Below are positions 48,701 to 58,300 of a DNA stretch of 64,000 nt, one piece after another. How positions within the stretch are numbered: the first letter of the stretch is position 1; the number at the start of each line of letters is the position of its first letter. A program made the position numbers and the translations under genes. The DNA is from Phoronis australis (lineage: Eukaryota > Phoronida > Phoronidae). The stretch is taken from positions 1 to 64,000 of the forward strand of contig NMRA01000583.1 of assembly GCA_002633005.1 (NCBI GenBank), read 5' to 3'. A model generated the notes under the pieces. It worked only from the letters and a program-made list of their open reading frames with translations. It was not told the DNA's origin and did not search any database.

Positions 48701-51700
48701 CTTGGCACTCTCTAAAACTTGGAGTTCACTAAATATTCAAGTAAAATTTGAAGATTTAGACTTGGTCGATTTTGCTGTTCATCATATTTCTCAAATTTTG
48801 GACACTGCATTTTGTATCAATGTCTAAAATAAGACTCAGCAGTTCCTAAAATCATCACAAATAGCTGCCAAAGCACCTTTACATGCATCTTCATAGTGTG
48901 TTCCATTCAGGTAAATGATCGTTTGTCATTGATCGTAATTCTTGAATTTGGAGCTGCTAATATTGCCTATTTGTAACATTTGCTACAAGTTCTGACCTTG
49001 AGCAAAATAAAGAAATTTTTCATTATCCCAAATTGAAGAACTTTTACTGTAAGTGTTGTTCCTTGTTCACATGTTAAGCATTTCGAGTTGCAACGGTGGC
49101 ACCAGGACATTGGTGAAAAGAACAAATATCAGAGCTGGATTTGCTTCTCTTGTTAATCTACTCATTTTGAAAAGCAGGCTAGTCCTGCAATGTACTTTCA
49201 TCTTCCTCCACTAAGAGAAGAGATCAATGCCAGATGGGCCTAAAGGCAACACCTATCTCCATTTTTATCTAAACACTCACTTACACATTTGATGAACATT
49301 AATCTTAAATGTGTACTTCCATTCCATTGTTGAAAAACAGATAAAGCGGTCTTGGAAGTGACACTTGGTGAAATTGAATAAAAATTTAAAGTTCAGGTGG
49401 ACGACGAAACCAAGAACATCAACAAGGATGACCCCGACGCCTATTACATGAACGTACTTGAAAGTCCGTCTGCTTACATAGTACCAAATATGAAAAGGTT
49501 TGGTCAAAGGATCCCAGAGCTAGAGTTTCATAAACATAGTTTAAAAATAGCTGTCAAAGCGCCATCTTGAGTCCGATTTTGCCCAAAAACGTAATTCCTC
49601 CAGCTTTTGACTAAATAAACACTGTTAGAAATTTCATGTTGAACAGATAAAAATGCGATACCTAGCTCAAATATCATAGGCTAAAAATGTGCAGAATAGC
49701 CAAAAAAAGAACAGTTATCCAAGCAGTAAATTTAGAATATCGCGAGAACGATAAGTTGTAGCCTAAAACACGTTTCACAAATAATGCTGATAGCACTTCA
49801 AATGATCTAATCCATACCAAATTTCAAACAAATCCATCAAGAGACGCCGAATACACGGCACAAAAATTGGAGACCAGACTCCTCAGAAAATCTCAAATAA
49901 GTCAGGAACAGTAAGACAAAAAAAATGGCATGCTTGCAATAGCCCATGAAATGATTCATCCACGGAAAAATTATAAAAAACTCTACCTGAGACAGTGAGC
50001 AATGGCTCAGCAAACAAAAGATGTGATAAATGGTCGCCACAGCACCATTCTATGTCCCATTTTAACCAACAACAATAGGGTTTGAGCTACTAACGAGGCA
50101 TACGTTGTGCATAAATTTCCGTTTGATTTGATAAAAATTGTGATCTGTAGTGTGTGAAAAAAGAAACAAACAAAAAACTAAACAAATTTTTGACAACGCA
50201 ACAGATTTGGAGAAATTTCATTTCACCAGGTAACAATCATGGTTTTGGAAGTTGTTCCCATGAAAGGAAGACTTGTCAAGACCACAATGATACAAGGAAG
50301 TTGACTAATTCACTCTCCTAAACAAACAAAGGAACATTCATTGCAAGACAAGAGTATCCATAGCATAGCCAAATTTTGTTCAAATGATGACGAAATCTCC
50401 AAAATACTGTTACAGTTTTCTGGATAATTATTCCGTCTTCGTTGAATAAACTTTTGATTTTTTTCATAAAAATCATAAGAATCCCTATTACTCGATAGCT
50501 TGTCATGTACAAAGGGACATTTTAAAAACAATTCCTCCCAACGTTTTGGAAGACATTGCATCAACAGAGAACCTGTGAACGTTTTAACAGAATGTATGAA
50601 TCCGATCACACATTTCTGGCATTTGCTGTACCAATAATAACTATGTAACGATAAAGCATAGAAATTATTCCAGGTGATCAGTGCAAGGGGCCTACATGCG
50701 CCGTCTGGTACATGTTGCCTGCAATTATTTATAAACAAAATTTAAGCCAAATTTGGTCATTTTCTAAGGTCCTAAATAACGTTAAGTGTAACTGGCTATT
50801 TATAACTGGATGGCCAAAGTGTTACCTACCCAGTGTCGCCTAACCCATGCAGGAATATTACCTGAAAAATAAAATGAAATTATTCGTTTTTCAACTGACT
50901 GATAGACCAGAAAAAAACACTTCAATATACTAGTTACAAAACAAACTCATTAAAATCTTCCAGAACTAGTGTCAAGAAAAAGTTTAAAGCAGATATTGAT
51001 TCACTCATAAAAAGAATGCAGGTTTTTGGTAATTCACTTATTTCACAAAAATAAAAATATATTTTCATGAAAGTCGAGATGTGCCAAAAATTTATATACC
51101 GACGTCGTAGTTGACAGGTGCGTGAAATTAACTGGGTCACCAAGCATTGTCAACTACCCACGTGTGACTTAAACAATCTATTACGCACGGGTTGCCAACA
51201 TGATCAAACTTATGGTTTAAATATAAAAAGTACTTTACACAATCGTTGGTGAAACACTTTTTGAGCACATGACCCTGAGACACAAGACCCATTAATCTAC
51301 ACCATCCCTTTCATCTCATGCTTACAACAGCATGAGAATTCTGGTATGGATGGGAGCAAGCAGTGTGAGGGGGACCTTACTAGGATGAATATACAGTACT
51401 CAGACTTCATAACACAGTTAAAGAGGTGTGTGTTACTACGTCAAAATCGTGATTCGTGTTTAACCCAGCATGCCCAGTGTCACTGTCAGACACAGGCGTC
51501 CTCAGCTTCTGATCGTCCCCAATACACTACATATAATACTATAAGGTAGTATTATATGTAGTGTATTGGGGACGATCAGAAGCTGAGAACGTCTGTGGTG
51601 TCAGGCAGTGAGCGACAGTGTGGCACCGGCAGCAGACTCACCGTAGCCGTATGTTTGGCTTTAGGAAGTGCCGTAGGGACCGACATGCTCGACGATTTGC

Positions 51701-51809
51701 TATTTCCCATGCACAGATACACACTAACAAATAGAACAGCTGCACTGCAACTAATGACGGAAAATAATATTTTTTTCTTGTTCGACTTTGATTTTCGATC
51801 AGCCTTCAT
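36796..51809 (-). CDS. Acyl-protein thioesterase (LYPLA1/2-like), complete, with N-terminal membrane anchor
   Basis: An alpha/beta hydrolase that removes palmitate and other acyl groups from protein cysteines. Seven exons total 795 nt (264 residues plus stop): 51642-51809, 50830-50861, 48567-48632, 42381-42499, 41353-41534, 39152-39322 and 36796-36852. All are GT-AG and phases agree. Motifs: VIFLHGLGDTGHGW (57-70), MPSWFDIKGLSP, nucleophile GGFSQGG (Ser153), LLLSCWLP, Asp208 in GQMDPMV and His241 in MGHASS. The catalytic triad is complete. Human APT1 is 230 residues. The extra N-terminus has a basic stretch (KADRKSKSNKKK) and a hydrophobic segment (14-33), then internal starts M34 (MGNSKSSS, myristoylation-like) and M42 (MSVPTALP, the usual cytosolic start). 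Upstream of the ATG the frame is open to a possible acceptor (TTTTTTGCAG), so a 5' UTR exon is likely. Introns carry several repeats and elements. Confidence 0.95.
37146..38330. repeat. 22-bp minisatellite, spanning an assembly gap
   Basis: Dozens of copies of GAGTACAAGCCATTATGTGC plus TC, mostly with a CTCGAG junction, lie in intron 6 of the thioesterase gene. They sit on both sides of the 37349-37910 gap, so the gap is almost surely more of the same array and its true length is unknown. Minor variants (TGATAGAG, AAGCTAAAG, AAGTCCTT) are interspersed. The unit has no stop in any plus-strand frame, which creates long false ORFs. Confidence 0.95.
37349..37910. other. Assembly gap (562 N) inside minisatellite
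   Basis: A run of N interrupting the 22-bp tandem array. Confidence 0.99.
39529..41199. mobile_element. 1.67-kb DNA transposon relic with 18-bp TIRs and THAP-like fragment
   Basis: TTAAAGGAGAATGCCACC at 39529 is repeated perfectly in inverted orientation at 41182-41199. Inside, the minus strand carries a THAP-type zinc-finger relic (40812-41033). The plus strand (about 40620-40800) has a Ser/Asp/Glu start (SSSDEDFTGR) followed, out of frame, by GYLFKPEYTDQEI, like an accessory protein of THAP-carrying transposons. This organisation suggests an ISL2EU-like element with most of its coding region lost; the family name is inference. It sits in intron 5 of the thioesterase gene. Confidence 0.75.
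40812..41033 (-). pseudogene. THAP zinc-finger domain fragment
   Basis: The frame contains CIVPVC (the first two zinc-binding Cys of a C2CH THAP domain), then FFRLPREPEMLRKWLMVV, the typical F-x-x-P...W block, then a degenerate C-terminal part (HLHVCGW) where C-x2-H is expected. There is no ATG at the usual place in this frame. It lies inside the TIR-bounded element, so it is a transposon-derived remnant and not a host gene. Confidence 0.6.
41715..42058. repeat. 26-bp minisatellite, about 13 copies
   Basis: Unit of 26 bp, ATGTACCTGTACAGTCTGTT plus CTCTAC, is repeated head-to-tail about 13 times with an A/G variant (TGTACC or TGTGCC) and one TGCACA variant. The G variants cluster toward the right end. 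It lies in intron 4 of the thioesterase gene. Long ORFs here in three frames are artefacts. Confidence 0.95.
42870..43205. repeat. 34-bp minisatellite, about 10 copies
   Basis: A degenerate unit reading GACCTGTCTAATCACCCC then (A/T)(A/T)(T/G)(T/A)GAACCAAACAGT is repeated about ten times, with 32-34-bp length variants. It is in intron 3 of the thioesterase gene. Confidence 0.9.
43431..43560. repeat. 29-bp minisatellite, about 4 copies
   Basis: Unit GTATTACAAGGGCAGATATC plus ACAAAACAA is repeated about four times, with the last two full copies identical. In intron 3 of the thioesterase gene. Confidence 0.9.
43680..44470. repeat. Dispersed repeat family, longest copy
   Basis: The longest copy of the family seen at 15650, 33000 and 45310. 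Shared blocks include TGGTCACATGACTTAA, AACAGCAGATTGGTA, GTCAAAAATGAAA and CTACAGGTTTTCTACTTTC. It is in intron 3 of the thioesterase gene. A 72-codon ORF at 43940-44158 lies inside and is not supported as a gene. Confidence 0.6.
45310..45800. repeat. Dispersed repeat family, copy
   Basis: Matches 33000-33430 and the right part of 43680-44470: CCACTTTTGCAGGAGGCGCT, CTCAAGTTGCAAA, GTTAGAAAACTATAA, TGGTCACGTGACCCAATTAA, AGCAGATTGGTA and AAATTCCACAGG. In intron 3 of the thioesterase gene. Confidence 0.65.
46938..47103. mobile_element. Short MITE, about 165 bp, with 24-bp TIRs
   Basis: CCGTAAACTCGCGGGTTAAC plus GCCC at the left end is mirrored by GGGCGTTAACCCGCAAGTTT plus ACG at the right end. 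The flanking dinucleotide on both sides is TA, consistent with a mariner-type TA duplication. The interior has a second partial palindrome around GGGCAATTACCC and GGGCGATTACCC. No coding capacity. Confidence 0.75.
47138..48531. mobile_element. 1.4-kb element with inverted GGGCCCGGTCTCC ends
   Basis: GGGCCCGGTCTCCAATCTCC plus GTACTCAGACTC at 47143 onward is repeated in inverse at the right end (to 48526). Both subterminal regions are packed with short (A/G)CTCGAGTA or TACTCGA-type repeats. The match continues one step outward as AACC/GGTT. The middle (about 47380-48330) has a 97-codon Lys-rich ORF and no recognised transposase. No clear target duplication was seen. It is probably a non-autonomous DNA transposon or foldback element of unknown class, in intron 3 of the thioesterase gene. 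Confidence 0.75.
50028..50231. repeat. Dispersed repeat, copy B
   Basis: Partner of 775-985 (same order of blocks: ATGGTCGCCACAGCACCATT, ACAATAGGGTTTGAGCTA, GTGCATAAATTTCC, GTGATCTGTAGTGTG, AAACAAACAAAAAACTAAAC, TTGGAGAAATTTCATTT). In intron 2 of the thioesterase gene. Confidence 0.65.
51481..51610. repeat. Long palindrome with 40-bp perfect arms
   Basis: The left arm (51481-51540) and right arm (51548-51610) are inverted copies with a 7-nt centre, ATAAGGT. The inner 40 bp match perfectly; further out the match decays with substitutions and small indels. It lies 31 bp downstream of the first coding exon of the thioesterase gene, within intron 1, and would form a strong hairpin in the transcript. 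Confidence 0.95.
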
Positions 51810-52405
51810 CCAACCAGCAACGAAAAAGGCGATACCTGCACACGGTGAATAGTTATTGCTGTAACGTAATCTCCGTCGCAGTGCCTGCAAAAAATGAACA
51901 TTAATAACGCTTTATCGTTGAAGATTAAGAATCCTGCGTGGCGAGTGTTTATTCATAATAGAAAACGAAAGAAAAATTACAGCCGTTTAAAAATTCCACA
52001 ATTTACCTGAAAACGTTTTAAAAGTATTTTTTCTCCACAAGATGTCGCTCTCCATCAGATGTGCCAAAGGAAAATAACAGAGAAGTGCGGTCACCAGGTG
52101 GCAATGCTGTGGTAGATGAACTGAACCAAATACTAATAATACTAGTACGAAGGCAATGCCTTCATGGCACTGGTGGTGTCTATCGTCGACCAAACGGGTG
52201 AACGTTACGCCACAAATAATTACTTTACGCAGCAAATAATTACTTTACGCCTTTAAAAAGAATTAATGTATGCGTGGTAAATTAATTAATATTTAGGTAC
52301 GTGCGTAAATTACGCACGTAAATTAAATTTAATTTGCGCCGTTATTTACCCCGCAAATAATTACGTCACTATAAGAATTAATTTGTGCATGTATTTTTAC
52401 CGCGA

Positions 52406-52660
52406 CACTTTCCCCTAAAATTCTACGAGATACCATTTGGCAGTTCGCGGGTGCGAATCGCTGACTAGCACATGCGCGCAACCAGGAGGGCTCGGGGGTG
52501 AATAAACAATGCACCGTTTACTATTTTTTTTAGACAAAAGGCCCGCAAACCCAAAAATTCGAGACCCCTGCATCCCTACATTTCAGGCTGCGCGCGCGCA
52601 TCTGCCAAAATTCTGGCCTGTGCCCTGGCCCCCTAACTCAAAATCCTGGATCCGCCCCTG
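52406..52660. mobile_element. hAT-like MITE, copy truncated at its left end
   Basis: Reverse-orientation copy of 20598-20895. The right end has the intact terminus TCCTGGATCCGCCCCTG; the opposite terminal repeat is missing (the match fades at about 52406). The interior shares AAATTCGAGACCCCTGCATC, CATTTGGCAGTTCGCGGGTG and a CGCGCGCGC tract. Confidence 0.8.
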
Positions 52661-53319
52661 ATCCTGACAGATGTTCTAGTCGTCGGAAAACTACAGCTGA
52701 GCAAAATGTGTTTAAAAGTTCTTGAAATTAGTGCCTTTTAGTTATTGTTTGATAAAGTGAAACGTTTCTAACTCAAAAAGATATTGGCATCTTTAGACGT
52801 GTTTAAAGTGTACATCAGAAACAGGCTTCAATGACCCTGTGCCGACTAGGACGTAGGCCTCATGTAGGTGAGTAAAAATGCAAATTCCGAGGCCCGTGAC
52901 ATTTTTGCAGCGTATGGCAACAGGAATTAAGCGCAGTGCGTGTTCTTAACAAAGCAGAAGATGCAGCCACCAGGAACTCCATTACCGGGCGTTTTTAACA
53001 AGAGATTTTGAAACAGCTAAAGTACCCTTCAAAACACGACCCTACTACTAGGCGAGCTTTCTCCAAACTGGGCCCTGATAAAGCGAAAATTGAACTTAGG
53101 TCTCATTTTCACTCTCCAAAATAAACGACACTGTAACCGAAGTTTTCAAGACGACTCTGATATTCCGCGTCTACCCAGTTCTGATGAGATAATATTTCAC
53201 AGGGTTATACACCACCCGATAGTATGTTCTTTCGTTACTTTTACACTCTATAAAAGTCATTTTGGTAGAGGATATTTTTGGCATTCTAATAAAGCGAGCT
53301 TCATAAAAACACAGCCCTG

Positions 53320-54236
53320 ATGGTAGATTTTGATTCTGTGTCCTGGAATTAATATAGCGAGCTTAATTTTCTCAATATAGGAAATAATTTTATAAGATGG
53401 ATTTGTCTCTTCAACACGGAATCTCGGTTTTCCATGATCCAGCACAATTCCATTTATAGTATCCTGAAATTGAACGTGGGCGAAGACATGGAGATCCGAA
53501 TTGTTCATGTGTGCGGAAATTATGGGTATCTTGCTTAGGCAAAACCTAAATGGAATTAAAGGAACAAATACAGGCACCGTATCTCATATGCCGAGGATAC
53601 CGTTATTATACTCGATGGTTCTAGTGAATCTCTGAAAAATAGCCTGAAGCTAACAAGTTAATCGGTTCCATAAGTTTTCAAACTTTAAGCCGAATCTTGA
53701 GAAAACAGAATGCGTGTGGATTGGAGCTACAATGTATGAATTTCAGTGACAGGCGCTTGTGTCCCGAGAAAAATCTTTTGCAACTTTGGGAGTTACACTT
53801 AGTTTACTATAGATCTTTGTCCGATGGTCTGACGAAATTATGAAGAAAAATTCAAGGAAATTAACAAGAGTATTTATTCTTCANCAATTCTGCAGAGCAA
53901 ACGGCATTCCTCCACCTATCGCGGAATTTTACGGCTTGAGGAAAACATTACGTGAATATCTTAAGTGATGAAAATGTATTTACAGTACCAAACATCCCGT
54001 TAATACTTTCAAGTACCTTACTTTCGCAGAGAACACGAAAATTTGTTTATAAGGCTATGGTTCGTTTGCTTGCATGAAAATACTATATGGCCCTGGCTGA
54101 ATGCGAGTAACTGGGAAAGCAACTAATATTAACATTATTCGTGTTCACCCCAGTTCAGTTTTATCGTTTTTTGTTTATATTGTTTGTGGGCATGTCTAAA
54201 TAAATGTTTCAAAAGTAAAATAAAGAAAAAAAAGAA
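53320..54236 (+). pseudogene. Decayed non-LTR retrotransposon (LINE) reverse-transcriptase remnant
   Basis: Translated piecewise, the plus strand gives hallmarks of a LINE reverse transcriptase in the right order: FDSVSWN, NNFIRWICLFN, YAEDTVIILDGSSESLKNSL (the YADDT catalytic motif reads YAEDT), then SGLKPN-LEKTECVWIG after frame changes. Stops and frameshifts occur throughout, so no protein can be made. It ends in AAATAAATG and an A-rich tail at about 54205-54236, as expected of a LINE 3' end. The 5' part is missing or unrecognisable. Superfamily (L1/Tx1-like or other) cannot be settled by eye. Confidence 0.8.
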
Positions 54237-54878
54237 ATGTCGAAATCGTATCTTAACGCGTTAGGCGCGTAATGTAATCAGACATAAAAGTTATCATTTC
54301 TCGAGAAGTTATGTTGAAACAATAACGCCCAAGTTTCTGGTGGCATCGAAGCACTACCCCCCCCCCCCCAAAAANGAGTGTGAACGAAACTGGCGACGAC
54401 CCGCCAATAGGGAGGGATCATATCTAATTCGGGGCCATTTGAGAGTCGTGTATCCCCGGGGATTTTTACCTTATTACAGGCCTGTTTATATAGTGAACAT
54501 ACGTGGTCTATAATCTGTAGAGCATGTGACAGACATTATTTGCAGCCGAGGGCTTATTTCCTCCCGTCTCAAGCAAAGAAACCGGGCACATATAGATACG
54601 TTCCTACTTTTAAACATGTCAGGCACCCCCGAGTTGCTTGCAAATTCTCAGTGTTAACATTTCAACTTTTAAAAAACACTAGTTTGCCTGCATTACTACT
54701 AGCTGTTACGATAAGGGCTGTTACCGAACTGTTACAAATTACATAATAATTACGATATGAGAGTGACTAGCACATTTCCAGATGAAAAAGTGAGACAAGT
54801 TCTTGCATTGTGGGTAAATACTTAAGACTACATAAATGGTGCGGCGTTGTATTTCGGGACAGGTCTATTGGGTACTTA

Positions 54879-55304
54879 TTACATACATTTCTTCAAAAAG
54901 AAATCTCCTAAGCTCATGACTACTTCGTTGCAAAATGATGCTTCCGTATACGGCCTATGTATGGCTACTATTAGTAAGGTCCACGTTTTGCATAGAGAAA
55001 TCCAATCCACTCCACTTTTAGCAATTATTCCACGACAACCATCTGCCGTCACCAATTTGTAACGTTTTCCCGCCACGGGGATGCCATCCGCCATGTCATA
55101 TTCTGGATAGTCGAATCCTTTTATCAGTTTTACTAACTCGTCTTGCGATAATTCGAATCCTTCACTCGACGACAATCTGTTCCCTGTTTTTATTTCATAT
55201 ATGGCTGCACATGTCACGCGTCCCGAGCCGACCAATATTTCAGAAACATAGCTGTCCCACGTTGTTATGTCGTTCATATCAAATCCCAAATGCTTCAGTG
55301 ACAT
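54879..55304 (-). CDS. Profilin, intronless and divergent
   Basis: Profilin binds monomeric actin, polyproline proteins and phosphoinositides. A single uninterrupted frame of 141 residues aligns end to end with the family. The TTWDSYVSEILVGSGRV start corresponds to the N-terminal helix with the polyproline-binding Trp and Tyr (W16, Y19). After it come LSQDELVKLIKGF, GIPVAGKRYKLVTADG, IIAKSG and a C-terminal helix, CNEVVMSLGDFFLKKCM. It has about 12 extra residues before the usual start. The second conserved Trp (in the usual VWASS block) is Leu44, and the usual C-terminal Tyr is absent, so polyproline binding may be reduced. The ATG follows TTACAGGAAG, which could be a splice acceptor for a 5' UTR exon. 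The single-exon form could mean an old retrocopy or intron loss. Family assignment is firm; function is less so. Confidence 0.87.
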   Translation of the reverse strand: MSLKHLGFDMNDITTWDSYVSEILVGSGRVTCAAIYEIKTGNRLSSSEGFELSQDELVKLIKGFDYPEYDMADGIPVAGKRYKLVTADGCRGIIAKSGVDWISLCKTWTLLIVAIHRPYTEASFCNEVVMSLGDFFLKKCM

Positions 55305-58300
55305 CTTCCTGTAATATTAAAATCAAATGCATACTCGAAAAATAAAACATCAGTAACGCTCACTTCGAAAAGTGTTGTGCAGATTATCAGAACTTATTTT
55401 CCATACGGCCGTCATCGCCTCACCCTGATATTATCCACTATCGTGTTGTGGGTGATGGGATGGCGCAGATACATGTTACTGAGATAGACCATCGGTGATA
55501 TATTTTAGCCGAAATTGCTAAGTAATAAATCACATATTGGAATGCTACCCGTACAATTCCAGTGTAGATAATGCTTCCCTCCCACGGCCCGTTCCTGCGT
55601 TTCGATTTCAGACAACATACTTTCCTTATTAACGTATTTCTCTTCTTGTGATTTTTTTTTCTCACAAACAGCATTTCCCCCAATGAAATGCGTTTAGTTT
55701 TCTCTCCAGCATCAACTTATAATTGTACGCGATGAGAAATGTGTTACTAAGAAAAGTTTTAAGTTGCTCACGAGAACGTTCGCGCGGGATGAGAGAGGGA
55801 GGAAGTTTGTCTACTCTGAAACCATTCACTCGAAAATAATATTCAATTGCAAGTAGCTGGTTTTCTTACACCGTAACGCACTGTGACAGCAAAAGTAACA
55901 TTGTACCAGTAAGATCAAGTAGCTCAAATCAATAGAGAGGCCTACTCCATTGAGGATTTTCATAGCTCCGGGAACCCGAGAATCCTTCATGAATTAACTA
56001 ATTAGCATTTGAAGTCCAAACGCAGTAATTCCAAATTTTCAAAAATTAAACAAAACCAGCCGGAGTGGAGCCACATTCCTGCGGACATTTCAAATTAATT
56101 ATCATTCTTACCGCTTTGTTAAAGACCGTTCCAATAGTTAAAATGTGCTTCTAATCTGAGTGATTCGGGCTCATTATGTACAAGCACTCGAATGCATTTC
56201 AAGTGTAGCCAGAGCACAGTAGGATAAACTATTAGGTAGACAAAGTATGAATATTAAGATTGCCTTTCAAATGGCGTGCTAGGTCGATTCTCATTACCTG
56301 CCGGGGTGCCACGTGAAGTCTATAGTTGGAAGGTGCCTCGAATACTGCACGAATTCAGTAGCCTCCAGACATTTTTCTAGCGGCTAGAAATTCGAAGAGA
56401 CTGCAACTCGCTTGATTATTTAGAACGTACTTAGCAAGCCTTAGAATGTAACAGGAATATCCCGAGTATACGGAGAACTGACTCCTCCGGAATGCTCCCC
56501 GACCCCATCAGTCCCGATAACAGAAAAAGGATATTTTCAAAAAATTTTGGTTTGTTTCTTAGCAACAGGTCTATAATGACTATTAAATCTCTCAAGAGTA
56601 TTAATAAAATAAAATTCTTTTTGAGACACAGGGTCATGGTGGGAACTCTTTGAAGCTATGGTCTTCATTGCCAGGATCAATTTTCGAAAGAAATTTAAGC
56701 TATCTGCCGGTGTAGCACCTACAACGTCATGCTGGTGGCGGTAGTAGGGGAGGGGTCCTAAGCTGCTGTGATGAAATTGCTGTATGAAACTTGAGGCGTT
56801 TGAACTACTGACTGTTTATGAAGTCGACCACGGCAACGTACTGTACTGCTCTGTAGTGGTATGGTCACAAAACACACAGGCAAATAATCTACATATGACA
56901 GAGTAAAAGCTGCGGTATCTGTCACTACTTGACCCGGGAACTGTGATCGCTGCTATATAATGTATAAAAATTCCGACATAAGACGTGCAGTCAGCTGACG
57001 CAACGAAATGCTTTTCTAGCATGGAGTTGGCTTGAAACACGTTTTTTTCCGGGCATGAGTTAGCTATAGGGAAACTTCGAACGATAATTAATTGGCACGT
57101 ACTGCGCGTCTGGTTAACTTTTTCGCACTCTCGGCAAAAGGGTCGAGTGTCGGGTGTCCGACATCAGCTTATCATGATAACGTCCGAGTTGCTTAAAAGC
57201 AGGGCTGGCATTACGAAAAGTGATGGCAGCTAGTGTGGTGTATGGTGATTTCCATATCACTTAATCGGTCATGAGACACTGGCATTAGTTAACTGATCTA
57301 GTGGAGGAGAACACTCAATCGCCTTGCCCGCTCCGCACCCAATGGTGCTTCAGTTTGTATCACGGGGTTCCCGATCCCATGTCACTGAGCTAATAACCCT
57401 GACAGCCGGCCCTAATACACTTGCTGAGGAAGTTGGCTGAGCTAGTTGGTTGAGGAACACGAAATAATCCGACTTGTTTTTCTCACCTTTGGTCACGCCA
57501 AATTTGCAGTTGACGGTCACTACTCCTATAGCTCTCTCTCTCCACGCATCCGCGTGCCTTTCGATTCCTGACAGCCTACAGAAAAATCCCTCACCGAAAA
57601 ACGTATAGTTAATTATATTGTAACGAACCCTGGGTTGCGGGTGTCTCCGAGCTGTAAATAAAATTTTAATGAACCTTGAGATTAATTCAGGTCATCATGG
57701 GGATCTCGCAGGCTCAGTGTCTCAAATCCTAGGATACAAACGTCACCGACTTTACTCTTCAAATATACTATCGTGTCGTCTGAGATGGTCCTGCGGAGAA
57801 TACGTCACGTACCTCAGTACCTGGCAGTCGCTAAGCGCTCCTTATCACTGACTTCAAATTCATCACACACAGACACACAGACGTTGGCCAAATAACAACT
57901 GAATAGCAGTGTTTGCTTGTTGTAAATTGTTTACATAACATAGACGATTGAATGAAACATACAAACAGACACACGCCCGATTGAATTGTAATGATTTATA
58001 TTAGACACGCGCGTGAATAACAGCCTTGAGTAACATCAGAACTGATTTGATGAATATAAACAATTCTTAAACCGCTGTGAATGCCTCGGTTTTATACTGC
58101 ACTGTTTTTCATTGTTATCCGATGTATTGAATTTTACACAGGTCGGCGTTTGCGAGTTGACACCAAAAACATAAATGAAGCATACAGGTTACATACACAG
58201 GCGACGTATCCTATATGACTACCAGTAGAAATTGTGATAAAAATGCCAGAATAACAAAAACAAATGTGGTGTTCTTCAAAAGTTAGCTCAAATTCAGTCA

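Larger units (their letters stand above)
51810..54878. other. Region between thioesterase and profilin genes
   Basis: About 3 kb upstream of the thioesterase ATG and downstream of profilin. It should hold the thioesterase promoter and probable 5' UTR exon. Recognised contents are a truncated hAT-like MITE (52406-52660) and a decayed LINE reverse-transcriptase segment (about 53320-54236). Around 52205-52390 it is rich in TTACGC/TAATTA palindromes. Single ambiguous bases are at 53884 and 54375. Confidence 0.55.

Noticed and set aside
50310-50738. 142-codon minus-strand ORF in a thioesterase intron
   Set aside because: No recognised family and it adjoins a dispersed repeat. The thioesterase exons on either side join in phase without it.
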